Assembly: GCA_905612535.1 (NCBI GenBank)
Contig: CAJQSJ010000050.1
Span: 1-49,020, forward strand
DNA: 49,020 nucleotides
From: an uncultured Pelagibacteraceae bacterium
Lineage (GTDB): Bacteria > Pseudomonadota > Alphaproteobacteria > Pelagibacterales > Pelagibacteraceae
Direction: 5' to 3'
Both the position numbers and the translations under genes were made by a program. This document shows, piece after piece, positions 1-8,655 of the stretch. The notes beneath the pieces were generated by a model. It made no database searches and was not told the DNA's origin. It saw nothing but the letters and a program-made list of their open reading frames with translations. Numbering within the stretch: position 1 is the stretch's first letter; the number at the start of each line of letters is the position of its first letter.

Positions 1-1
1 T

Positions 2-616
2 TTAAATATATTTATTAGAACAATACTTTTAACCTTTTCTTTTTTATGGTTTACTTATCTTGGAAGCCAAATTGGTGAAGATTATATTGCCGCAAATGCT
101 ATTTTAATTAATTTAGTTTTTCTGTCTGCTTTTATTTTGGATGCTTACGCTTTTTCTACTGAGGGAATAGTTGGCTACTCTCTTGGCAAAAATGATATCA
201 ATCTTTTTAAAAAGATTGTTAAAAATTCTTTTATTCTAAGCTCAATTACTGGATTGATCATTTCAATTATTTATTTCTTAATTAATAAGTTTGCTATTCA
301 CTTAATGTCTAACATTGAGGTCATCAGAAGTCTTAGCTCTTCTTATGCGGTTTGGTTAATTATAATGCCTTTAATCTCTTCATTTTGCTATCAATTCGAT
401 GGAATATTTATTGGAGCATCACAGACGAAAGAGTTGCGTAATGCAATGATTTTTTCAGTATTCTCATATGTAATTATCTCCTTAATATTGGCAGATCTTT
501 TGGGCAACTCTGGTATTTGGATTTCACTATGTCTATTTATGATTTTAAGAGCTTTGTCTCTATATTATTATTTAGATAAAATTTATTTAAGGTTTAATGC
601 CATTAAATCAATTTAA
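2..616 (+). CDS. MATE-family efflux transporter, C-terminal part (5' end outside window)
   Basis: Frame 2 is open from base 2 (LNIFIRTILLTFSFLWFTYLGSQIGEDYIAANAILINLVFLSAFILDAYAFSTEG...), upstream of the track's first ATG at 137. Hydrophobic, with MATE-like ANAIL...ILDAYAFSTEGIVGYSLGK. Confidence 0.85.
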   Translation, partial: LNIFIRTILLTFSFLWFTYLGSQIGEDYIAANAILINLVFLSAFILDAYAFSTEGIVGYSLGKNDINLFKKIVKNSFILSSITGLIISIIYFLINKFAIHLMSNIEVIRSLSSSYAVWLIIMPLISSFCYQFDGIFIGASQTKELRNAMIFSVFSYVIISLILADLLGNSGIWISLCLFMILRALSLYYYLDKIYLRFNAIKSI

Positions 617-697
617 TTAATTTTTAGTTAACTTACAGAATCTTAGTTAACGGCGCCTCGGAACAGAACGTCCCTTATAAATTTAATTATTTTGGTG

Positions 698-770
698 TGG
701 ACTGTGTGGGGCTCGAACCCACGACCTAACGATTAAGAGTCGTCCGCTCTACCAGCTGAGCTAACAGTCC
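698..770 (-). tRNA. tRNA-Lys (anticodon CTT)
   Basis: Reverse complement GGACTGT TA GCTC AGCTGGTA GAGC G GACGA CTCTTAA TCGTT AGGTC GTGGG TTCGAGC CCCAC ACAGTCC A folds as a full cloverleaf. Anticodon loop CTCTTAA; CCA not directly encoded. Confidence 0.97.
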
Positions 771-830
771 TTCAAACCCGAAACCAATATCCCTAAAAGT
801 TTTTTTGTAATCAAAAATTATTATCTTGTT

Positions 831-911
831 TTAAACGCCATCGGCTAGAAACAAATCAGTATCGCAAGCTTTTCCTCTTACTGCTTTTTTTGCTTGATAG
901 CCTTTGCCCAT
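831..911 (-). CDS. 26-aa small protein MGKGYQAKKAVRGKACDTDLFLADGV, unknown function
   Basis: Hand-translated on the minus strand. ATG is preceded by AAAGGAGGAATAAAT (strong Shine-Dalgarno); base composition is richer in GC than flanking intergenic DNA. Below the ORF-track size cutoff. Confidence 0.65.
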   Translation of the reverse strand: MGKGYQAKKAVRGKACDTDLFLADGV

Positions 912-946
912 ATTTATTCCTCCTTTGTTTATTTTTAATCCTACTA

Positions 947-989
947 CAATTTGTGACAAGACTTGAGTCTAGAATCCGATCACAAACTG
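947..989 (-). promoter_or_regulatory. Hairpin in the leader of the 26-aa ORF
   Basis: Minus-strand RNA CAGUUUGUGA ... UCACAAAUUG gives a 10-bp stem with one G-U. An inner AGAC-UCAA-GUCU hairpin lies at 959-970. A TATAAT box lies upstream near 1008-1014. Confidence 0.5.
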
Positions 990-1135
990 ATCGCAGTTAG
1001 CGTACAATTATATGCATTTGACTAAAAATAAACATTGAAATACAATGGTGGGAAAGAGTGGAAACTGTTACTAACGATTAGATAGAAGGGTAGATTCCCT
1101 TGATCCGCTCTAATTTTAATAACAGAAAGTGCAAT

Positions 1136-1486
1136 ATGAACGATACAAGTGATTTACATGATAAAAATTGTATACCATGCAAAGGTGGTATCCCACCTTT
1201 TGCTATATCTGAAATACATAAATATTTAAAAAAGGTTGATGGTTGGGACGTAAAAAAGAAAGAAGGAGAAACATATTTTCTTGAAAAAAATTTTACTTTT
1301 GAAAATTTTCTACAAAGCCAAAAATTTGTAAATAAAGTTGGAAACATTGCAGAACAAGAGGGTCATCATCCGGATATAGAGTTCGGGTGGGGTTATGCTA
1401 AAATTCAAATTTTTACTCATAAAATTAAAGGTCTTGTAGAAAGTGATTTTATTTTAGCAGCTAAGGTTGATAAAATTACAATTTAA
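1136..1486 (+). CDS. phhB: 4a-hydroxytetrahydrobiopterin dehydratase (pterin-4-alpha-carbinolamine dehydratase)
   Basis: PCD family pattern NFTFENFLQSQKFVNKVGNIAEQEGHHPDIEFGWGYAKIQIFTHKIKGLVESDF. Start placed at the internal ATG 1136. Confidence 0.9.
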   Translation: MNDTSDLHDKNCIPCKGGIPPFAISEIHKYLKKVDGWDVKKKEGETYFLEKNFTFENFLQSQKFVNKVGNIAEQEGHHPDIEFGWGYAKIQIFTHKIKGLVESDFILAAKVDKITI

Positions 1487-3012
1487 TGTTTAAAATGTCG
1501 TGTTCCAGTAAGCGCCATTACAATTCCGGCTTCATTTGCTGCTTTGATAACATCTTGATCGTGTACGGAGCCACCAGGCTGTATAATGGCCTTAATTCCA
1601 GACTCTATTAGATGCTTAATACCGTCTGAAAAAGGAAAAAAAGCATCAGAGGCAGCAACAGAACCCACAATCTTATCAGGCAAAAATTCTAGTGCTTTAT
1701 CAGCTGCAATTTTACAGCTATCTAATCTACTTGGTTGGCCTGATCCAATTCCAATAGTTGAATTTTCATTTGCCAAAACTATTGCATTAGATTTTACAAA
1801 CTTACAAATATTAAAAGCAAATTTTAAATTTTTTATTTGTTTAGGAGAGGGTTTTTTCTTTGTTACTATTTTTAATTTTTTTTGAAACAATACGCTATCC
1901 GCATCCTGTGCTAGAAAAGCATTTCCTAAAAAAAGATAATGCTGACTATTATTAAAATTAAAATTACCACAATTAATTAATCTTATATTTTTCTTCTTTT
2001 TTAAGATTCTTAATGCATCTTTTGTGAAGCCTCTACCTATTATTATTTCAAAAAATTTTTTATTAATTTTATTTGCTAGTTTTTTAGAAACAATTGAATT
2101 GATGGCAACAATACCACCAAATGCACTGATTGGATCACATATTAAAGCGTTATCAAATGATGCAAGCTGGTTTCTTTTGGTAGAAACGCCGCAGGGATTG
2201 GAATGTTTAATTATAGCGACTCCTATATTTTTTCTGAAAGAGCCCAAAATATTTAAAGCAGAATATATATCGTTATAATTATTAAAACTTAATTCTTTTC
2301 CATGAAGTTGTTCCAAACCAGTTTCACCAGTTGTTGAATAAATACTTGCATTCTGGTGTGGGTTTTCCCCGTATCTTAAATTTTTTAAAATTTTGCCACT
2401 TATTGTTTTGGTCTCTGGAAACTTTATTTTCGATTCTTTATTTAGCCAGTCAGATATTAAAGAGTCATAATAAGCGGTTAAACTAAATGCTTTAGCGGAC
2501 ATGAGCTTTCTAAAACCATAAGAAGTTCCACCTCTTTGTTTTTTTAGTTCATTAATTAATTGGTCGTAGTCTGCTATATTAGAAATGACAGCAACATCAT
2601 TAAAATTTTTTCCTGCAGCCCTGATAAGAGTTGGCCCACCAATATCTATATATTCAATTAATTTTTTAAAATTTAATTTATTAAGTTTTTTTTCAAATGG
2701 GTAAATATCAACAATCACCAAATCTATATTTTTTATATTTTCTTTTTTAATATCTTTTTTATGATTTCGGTTATTTCGTATATTAAGTATTCCACCATAG
2801 ATCTTGGGGTGTAGAGTTTTTACTCTACCACCAAGCATTTCAGGAAAATTTGTGTAATCTGATATTTCGGTACATTTATATTTTAATTTTTTGATATACA
2901 TATGCGTCCCACCTGAGCTTAAAATTTGTATGTTAAATTTTTTTAAAACAGGCAGTAACATTTTTAAATTTGTTTTGTCAGATACTGAAATAATTGCTGT
3001 TTTGATTTTCAT
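1483..3012 (-). CDS. purH: Bifunctional AICAR formyltransferase/IMP cyclohydrolase
   Basis: TAIISVSDKTNL, SSGGTHMYIKK, LGGRVKTLHPKIYGGIL, LRYGENPHQ, KHSNPCG, SDAFFPFSDGI, IQPGGSVHDQDVI motifs. Confidence 0.98.
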   Translation of the reverse strand: MKIKTAIISVSDKTNLKMLLPVLKKFNIQILSSGGTHMYIKKLKYKCTEISDYTNFPEMLGGRVKTLHPKIYGGILNIRNNRNHKKDIKKENIKNIDLVIVDIYPFEKKLNKLNFKKLIEYIDIGGPTLIRAAGKNFNDVAVISNIADYDQLINELKKQRGGTSYGFRKLMSAKAFSLTAYYDSLISDWLNKESKIKFPETKTISGKILKNLRYGENPHQNASIYSTTGETGLEQLHGKELSFNNYNDIYSALNILGSFRKNIGVAIIKHSNPCGVSTKRNQLASFDNALICDPISAFGGIVAINSIVSKKLANKINKKFFEIIIGRGFTKDALRILKKKKNIRLINCGNFNFNNSQHYLFLGNAFLAQDADSVLFQKKLKIVTKKKPSPKQIKNLKFAFNICKFVKSNAIVLANENSTIGIGSGQPSRLDSCKIAADKALEFLPDKIVGSVAASDAFFPFSDGIKHLIESGIKAIIQPGGSVHDQDVIKAANEAGIVMALTGTRHFKH

Positions 3013-4667
3013 TAACTAATTCTTTCAATTAACCATTTTGTTGTAATTATTTCTTTGTTAATTATACCCGATATATAAACTGATTCACTATTTATAATTT
3101 TTTTTTTATTACCTAAAAAAATATTTTTTTCTATTTTAAAAATATTTGTATCACTTTTTAAAAGCCAACCTTCGCCATTCGATAAACTAATTAATATTGA
3201 GTCCCCGGCCTTTGTTTTAACTATTTTAGCATCATGATGTATATGAAACCTCACAAAATAAATTAATGATTTATTAATATTTTTTCTTTTTTTCAACTCA
3301 TCGGTTCCAATTATTTTGTCGCGTTTCTTAAAAATTTTGACTGATCTATTATGAAGATACCCAAACTCTTTTTCATATCCATTGTGTGATGCATATATTA
3401 AAAAAAAATCTTTTTCTTCTAAGTAATTTTTATTTATTATCTTGTGTCTTTTTAAGAGAGAATTTCCATAAACTCTACTTACCACCTCTTTCTTTTGGAA
3501 AGCGCATGAAGAAGTATCATTTATATATAATGTAGAATGTGCAGCTGTTGATCTACTCGAAAATGTAAGTTTATCCGATAAATATTTTCCATATCCAGAA
3601 TTAGATATTATTTTTTGTTTGTTTGAGGTGAGCTCAAAAGACAAACATCCAGCTTGGTAATTTTTTGAAAAACTATTAGGAGGTGGATTACCACAGTCAA
3701 TAAAAAACTCGAGTTTTTTCTTTTTAATTTTATAAAAATCTGAAATCTCATATTCCTTATTAACAAATCTATATTTTAATGTTTTTAAAAATAAATCATA
3801 TTCTTTGTGGTTGATTTCTGTTGCACCATTAAACAGAGGAAACTGCTTATTAGAAGAAGACAGCATCGCGTAGCAATTGCCAGTTTTAATTATAATTTCA
3901 TTTAAAAAATTTGGTATATCGATTTGTGCCTCTTTGAACCACTCTCTTATTAAAACTAAATATTTTGTACAAATAAATACCTCTTCAGGATTTCTTGTTT
4001 TAGGGAAGCCATCTTTATCAAAATAATTTTTTACAGTTTTTTCCAACTCCTTAACACCCACTTTAAAGTTCGAATTATTTTCTTTAAATATCATTCCTGA
4101 TAATATTATTGCCGCACAACAAATAATTTTTACTTGATCATGAAATATATTATTTATATTTTTAGACAAGAAATTTGATTGTTTTAATAAACAGATAAGA
4201 AAATTTTCCTTGTAAATTTGACTTGAATCTTCCAAAGTAATTTCGGTATTGGATGCCCACGCAATGATTCTTTTGGCCATTATTTCCATTTCCCAAGCTT
4301 TTGAATCATAATCAAAAAAATTATCAATCCAACTTTTTATGATTTTTTGAGTTATTTTTTTGTTATTTTTTCTATTTAACTTTGTAAGCCACAAAAAATT
4401 ATGCAAATTATCAAAATTTAGTTTATTAATTGCATTTATTTTCCACAAAGATTCAGGGTTTGTATTGGTGATCTTATAAAAATCTTGAGACGTAGAAGTT
4501 AAAGAGGAGGCTAGGTACATGCTGGGTGTATAAAAAATTCTATCAGGTACAAAAGTTACTAGTTTTTTATTATAAAAATTACTACTAAAATAATAATTTT
4601 TTAAATTTATAGAAAATAATTTAATAATAGAAAAAAAGTATAGCTTTATACCTTTTAACTTTTTCAT
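3012..4667 (-). CDS. Heparinase II/III family protein
   Basis: NGATEINHKEYD, GCLSFELTS, AAHSTLYINDTSSCAF, RFHIHHDAKI patterns. Located between rpe and purH, as in many alphaproteobacteria. Confidence 0.8.
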   Translation of the reverse strand: MKKLKGIKLYFFSIIKLFSINLKNYYFSSNFYNKKLVTFVPDRIFYTPSMYLASSLTSTSQDFYKITNTNPESLWKINAINKLNFDNLHNFLWLTKLNRKNNKKITQKIIKSWIDNFFDYDSKAWEMEIMAKRIIAWASNTEITLEDSSQIYKENFLICLLKQSNFLSKNINNIFHDQVKIICCAAIILSGMIFKENNSNFKVGVKELEKTVKNYFDKDGFPKTRNPEEVFICTKYLVLIREWFKEAQIDIPNFLNEIIIKTGNCYAMLSSSNKQFPLFNGATEINHKEYDLFLKTLKYRFVNKEYEISDFYKIKKKKLEFFIDCGNPPPNSFSKNYQAGCLSFELTSNKQKIISNSGYGKYLSDKLTFSSRSTAAHSTLYINDTSSCAFQKKEVVSRVYGNSLLKRHKIINKNYLEEKDFFLIYASHNGYEKEFGYLHNRSVKIFKKRDKIIGTDELKKRKNINKSLIYFVRFHIHHDAKIVKTKAGDSILISLSNGEGWLLKSDTNIFKIEKNIFLGNKKKIINSESVYISGIINKEIITTKWLIERIS

Positions 4668-4669
4668 TT

Positions 4670-5329
4670 CTAACCTTTTCTTAATAATTGGATATTTTTT
4701 TTTAGGTCTCCGTTATTTTCTTTAAAAATAGTTGTGCCCGAAACTAGTATGTCCACTCCTGCCATTTTAGCTATTTTAGCATTTTCAAAATTGATACCAC
4801 CATCTATTTCAATTTGAGTTTTAAGACCTTGCTCATCTATTTGTTTACGCAATGATTTAACTTTCTCTAAAGTTTCTTTTATAAACTTTTGTCCACCAAA
4901 ACCAGGATTTACACTCATTATTAAAACCAAATCAATCATTTTTAAAACAGGCAAAACCTTATCTATCGAAGTTTCTGGATTTAGCGAAACACCAGCTTTT
5001 TTATTTAAAGATTTAATTTTTTTTATGCTAGCCACCAGGTCGTCTGTGGCCTCAGGATGAATTGTAATAATATCTGCACCAGCTTCTGCAAAATTAGTAA
5101 TAAATTCATGAACAGGCGATATCATTAAATGGACATCAAATGGTAAAGATGTATATTTTCTGAGTTTACTTATAACCTCTGGTCCAATAGTAATATTAGG
5201 AACAAAATGTCCATCCATAACATCAATATGTATTAAATCGGCCTCAGCCTTTTCCAGGCTTTTTATTTCGCTTCCTAATTTACTAAAATCTGCTGATAAA
5301 ATTGACGGTGAAATTTTAATAGAAGTCAT
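4670..5329 (-). CDS. rpe: Ribulose-phosphate 3-epimerase
   Basis: SPSILSADFSKLG, HIDVMDGHFVPNITIGP, LIMSVNPGFGGQKFI, IEIDGGIN. Confidence 0.98.
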   Translation of the reverse strand: MTSIKISPSILSADFSKLGSEIKSLEKAEADLIHIDVMDGHFVPNITIGPEVISKLRKYTSLPFDVHLMISPVHEFITNFAEAGADIITIHPEATDDLVASIKKIKSLNKKAGVSLNPETSIDKVLPVLKMIDLVLIMSVNPGFGGQKFIKETLEKVKSLRKQIDEQGLKTQIEIDGGINFENAKIAKMAGVDILVSGTTIFKENNGDLKKNIQLLRKG

Positions 5330-5361
5330 ATTAATTTTATATTTTTATATTTGAATTATGT

Positions 5362-5397
5362 CAAAAAAAAAGAAGGGCGAGAATTCCCGCCCTTCTT
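5362..5397 (-). terminator. Rho-independent terminator downstream of the SSS symporter gene
   Basis: Minus strand AAGAAGGGCG-GGAATTCT-CGCCCTTCTT followed by a T-run (TTTTTTTTGACA). Confidence 0.9.
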
Positions 5398-5425
5398 GAA
5401 TAACTTTTTAGTCTTTTACTTTTAC

Positions 5426-7369
5426 CTATCCTCTTGCTGAGTCTCCAATATCATCTACTAGAGAGCTCACTGATTTTCTAGGCATTGTAGACATTTCCAT
5501 TTTGTAAGCCAAGAACCACATCATTCCACATCCTAAAACCCAGAATAATATTTGCCAAGCCCAAATTGATGGAATCCCAAAAGTCCATGTACTGATGTCA
5601 TTTGGCGAACCAAATATATCATTACCTATAACAGCTCCTGGTCCAATTCCGAAGAACAACCAAGCAATTGTAATTATCCAAGCCGCCGGCTTAAGACTTT
5701 GCTTGCTTGCTGGAAGACCAGCGTGGTCTGCTAAGAAGTCATGATATTTTTGTCTATGCGCACGCTCTCTTGTGTTCTGTGTCATTGCAGAAATAGGTAT
5801 TGCAACAAGTAAGTTAGCAAACATACCCCAGAATGCAGAGTGCATTGTCCAAGGCCATCTACCCCATGGAAGAGCACCACCAAATAAATTTTGGCCAATA
5901 CTTTCCGTTAAGCATACACCTACAATTCCCGCTAATAGACCCCAAGATACACCTTCTCTTGTCATCCATGGGAAATAACAAATCGAAGCTAATGGAACCC
6001 ACATTTGGAAACCAAACGCTACCGCTAATCCTCCCAATAGTACCAATGCATCTTTAGAGAATGTTGCAACTAATAAAGCTGCACCAACTACAAAAACAAC
6101 CATCATACGTCCGAAGAACTTTTGTTCTTCATGACTCATTTTTGGTTTAAAGAATTTTTTGTAGATATCTCTAGTTAACATTGATGAACAAGTAGACATA
6201 TAAGCAGCGCCCGTTGACTGCATCGCAGCCAAAGCACATACCGCTAAAAGACCCACAAACCAAGGAGCTGCATCACCAACCGTATTAATAAGATATGGCA
6301 CAAGACTACCTTGTCCACCCTTACCAATCGACTCTGGGAGTACATTCGAAATATTTGCTCCTGCTGCATTCACAATGGGGTCAGCACCTAGTAGATGAGC
6401 TCCCATTCCTTGAGCCGCCGTAAAGAAGAATAGGGCAAAACCTATTCCAACTGATGAAGCCCAAACTTGTTGTGGTGCAAATGGTTCTGGACTTTTGTTA
6501 GAGAAAGCCCACATTGAAAATGCCGGTGAAGAATGAATGCCCATAAGAGCAAACATATAAGTTAACACCATCATTCCTGTCCACAACCCTCCTACTGGAG
6601 TTTCTTTTCCTAAACCAGCAGTAAATTGTATGACGCCCGGAATGGCAAAATAAGCAGAGTAGTTATCACCTGGAGTTCGTCCCCATTTAGTGCCTTCTAC
6701 TAAAGCTATTTTTCCTAAACCTTCGTTTAATGAAGCCCAACCTCCAACGAGGTCGTATGCAATAAAACCAATTGCTATAATCCCAAACCATAGCAGAACA
6801 GCTTGCAAAGTGTCTACGTAAGCAACAGATTTTAATCCGCCTAATCCTACATAAAGTGCAACGATACCTGCTAGTACCCAAGTACCAGTAGTTACGCCCC
6901 ACATACCATCTGATAATACGTTAAATAATTTACCAGATCCCGCTAATTGCAATCCTAAATAAGGAATTGAGAAACATAAAGCCACGACAACAGTTAAAAC
7001 ACGCACCATATCACCCTTAAAGTAATCTGCTAGCATTTCTCCTGGAGTTACGTAACCGAAACGTTTTCCAAGTATCCATTGTCTTTTTAAGAATATCACA
7101 CCTGTAAAAGGAATTGTGATCACATAAAAAGATGCGTAAGCATACTGAAAACCATCTCTATAAATTAATCCTGGGTGACCTAAAAAAGTCCATCCAGAGA
7201 ATGAAGTAGCTGTAGCGGCTAGCACGAATACCCACATAGGAAGTTTTCTTCCTGATATAAAATAATCCGAAGCTGTTTTCGCTTGTTGTGCTCCTTTAAT
7301 ACCCCAGAAAATACAATATCCCCAATAGAGCAATACAAAAGCCATCAGCCACACTATTTTTGCTGACAT
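5426..7369 (-). CDS. Sodium:solute symporter (SSS) family transporter
   Basis: 647 aa, about 13-14 hydrophobic segments, N-terminal ASDYFISGRKLPMWVFVLAATATSFSGWTFLG typical of SSS. Good RBS (AAAAAGGGGGTC). Confidence 0.9.
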   Translation of the reverse strand: MSAKIVWLMAFVLLYWGYCIFWGIKGAQQAKTASDYFISGRKLPMWVFVLAATATSFSGWTFLGHPGLIYRDGFQYAYASFYVITIPFTGVIFLKRQWILGKRFGYVTPGEMLADYFKGDMVRVLTVVVALCFSIPYLGLQLAGSGKLFNVLSDGMWGVTTGTWVLAGIVALYVGLGGLKSVAYVDTLQAVLLWFGIIAIGFIAYDLVGGWASLNEGLGKIALVEGTKWGRTPGDNYSAYFAIPGVIQFTAGLGKETPVGGLWTGMMVLTYMFALMGIHSSPAFSMWAFSNKSPEPFAPQQVWASSVGIGFALFFFTAAQGMGAHLLGADPIVNAAGANISNVLPESIGKGGQGSLVPYLINTVGDAAPWFVGLLAVCALAAMQSTGAAYMSTCSSMLTRDIYKKFFKPKMSHEEQKFFGRMMVVFVVGAALLVATFSKDALVLLGGLAVAFGFQMWVPLASICYFPWMTREGVSWGLLAGIVGVCLTESIGQNLFGGALPWGRWPWTMHSAFWGMFANLLVAIPISAMTQNTRERAHRQKYHDFLADHAGLPASKQSLKPAAWIITIAWLFFGIGPGAVIGNDIFGSPNDISTWTFGIPSIWAWQILFWVLGCGMMWFLAYKMEMSTMPRKSVSSLVDDIGDSARG

Positions 7370-7574
7370 ATAAGACCCCCTTTTTTATTTTTACTTTTAT
7401 TTTTAAAACCAAAATGCTAGAGTTTAATTCTAGTCACTCAATATGAAAATTGTGCATCAATTAATCACTTAAAGCAAGACTTACAAAAGAGTTAAAACTT
7501 AAAATATATACAACTATTGATTGAAATTATTAGTAAATCAGTGATATTTAAATGCTAAAACTAAAAAAAATTTT

Positions 7575-7814
7575 ATGAATTTTAAAATATATTACAGTTT
7601 ATTTCACGATCCTATATGGACATTAATTTTAAGCGCAGCCTTATTTTTTCCTGTGAGACAATTAATATGGGTTTTGTACGTTAGGAGAAAACAAAAAAAA
7701 CAAAAGTTAGTTTCTGAACAAGAAATAAATATTTTAAAAAAAAAGGCAGCATTCACTTCAATTTTTTTATCTTTAGTTTTTAGTTATGTATATGTAAATC
7801 AGGTATTTAATTGA
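7575..7814 (+). CDS. Small membrane protein, unknown
   Basis: 79 aa with two hydrophobic segments; stop overlaps the start of the downstream TPR gene. Confidence 0.7.
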   Translation: MNFKIYYSLFHDPIWTLILSAALFFPVRQLIWVLYVRRKQKKQKLVSEQEINILKKKAAFTSIFLSLVFSYVYVNQVFN

Positions 7815-8440
7815 TGGACAAACAAACAAATATTTTAAAAAGATTTGTAATTTATATGGCGGTACTAACTTTTGTGATGTTTACCGTCTGGGCTTTTATT
7901 AAATCTTTCAAAAACAGACCTCCTGGCGATTACCATACTGAAGTGTGTGATAACCGTTTAAAGGATAAAGAATATGAAAAAGCTTTAAAAGCAGCAAACA
8001 CTGCTTTGGAAAAAACCCCTAATCACCGAGGAGCCATTATGTGCAAAGCATTAATTTTTATTTCTAAAAAAGAATACCCAAAGGCAGTCGATGAATTAAA
8101 CTATTTAATAAGTTTTTTAGAAAATAATGTTGAAGATGATGATAAAACAGGAATAGGAACGCTAGCTGCCGCATATGCAAACCGAGGAATTGTTAAAGAT
8201 AGAGAAAAAAAATATGAAGAAGCTTTGGAAGATTATATAAAAGCTCTTGGCATTGATCATGTAGCTGTTGCTGGACCGGGTTTAGGTACTATTATTTTAA
8301 ATTACAAATTTAAATCATCATCAGTAAAAGAGCGCGCTCTATATTTAAATGAACAACTTCAGCTTCCAATAGAAGAGAGAGTTTTAAGTATAAAAGAATT
8401 GGACGAGGGGCAGGTTATGCACAAACCAGGTAAACTTTAA
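7814..8440 (+). CDS. Membrane-anchored TPR-repeat protein
   Basis: N-terminal TM segment, then YEKALKAANTALEKTPNHRGAIMCKALIFISKKEYPKAVDELNYLI and AAAYANRGIVKDREKKYEEALEDYIKALGID (TPR-like). Start at 7811 (TTG) or 7814 (ATG). Confidence 0.8.
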   Translation: MDKQTNILKRFVIYMAVLTFVMFTVWAFIKSFKNRPPGDYHTEVCDNRLKDKEYEKALKAANTALEKTPNHRGAIMCKALIFISKKEYPKAVDELNYLISFLENNVEDDDKTGIGTLAAAYANRGIVKDREKKYEEALEDYIKALGIDHVAVAGPGLGTIILNYKFKSSSVKERALYLNEQLQLPIEERVLSIKELDEGQVMHKPGKL

Positions 8441-8652
8441 TTTCCAAAGCCGGGTAAGATAATACCCAATACGTTTTTCAACAGAAATAAAATAAAATAA
8501 ATTGCTGCAATGCATCCAAAAAATAATCTCACAAAATCTTTCTTACCTTCTGCGGTTCTGTATGTAAGGGCATGGTGGGCTATTAAGGCGGTAACTATTA
8601 AAAATATAATATTTACAATTTTTTCATATTCTTGTGGAATAAAATCGAACAT
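8437..8652 (-). CDS. Small membrane protein, unknown
   Basis: 71 aa, two hydrophobic segments, 3 nt upstream region shared with acs on the same strand. Confidence 0.65.
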   Translation of the reverse strand: MFDFIPQEYEKIVNIIFLIVTALIAHHALTYRTAEGKKDFVRLFFGCIAAIYFILFLLKNVLGIILPGFGN

Positions 8653-8655
8653 TAA

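Noticed and set aside
1078-1347. Minus-strand 89-aa ORF opposite phhB
   Set aside because: Antisense to a clear PCD gene; no family resemblance.
3012-4667. Alginate/heparin degradation locus
   Set aside because: No sulfatase, PL partner or sugar transporter nearby; a heparinase-like gene between rpe and purH is a routine alphaproteobacterial arrangement.
5772-6057. Plus-strand ORFs opposite the SSS symporter (5772..5978, 5833..6057)
   Set aside because: Antisense shadows of a strongly supported transporter ORF.
7415-7435. CTAGA...TTCTAG inverted repeat upstream of the SSS gene
   Set aside because: Only 5 bp; common by chance in AT-rich DNA.
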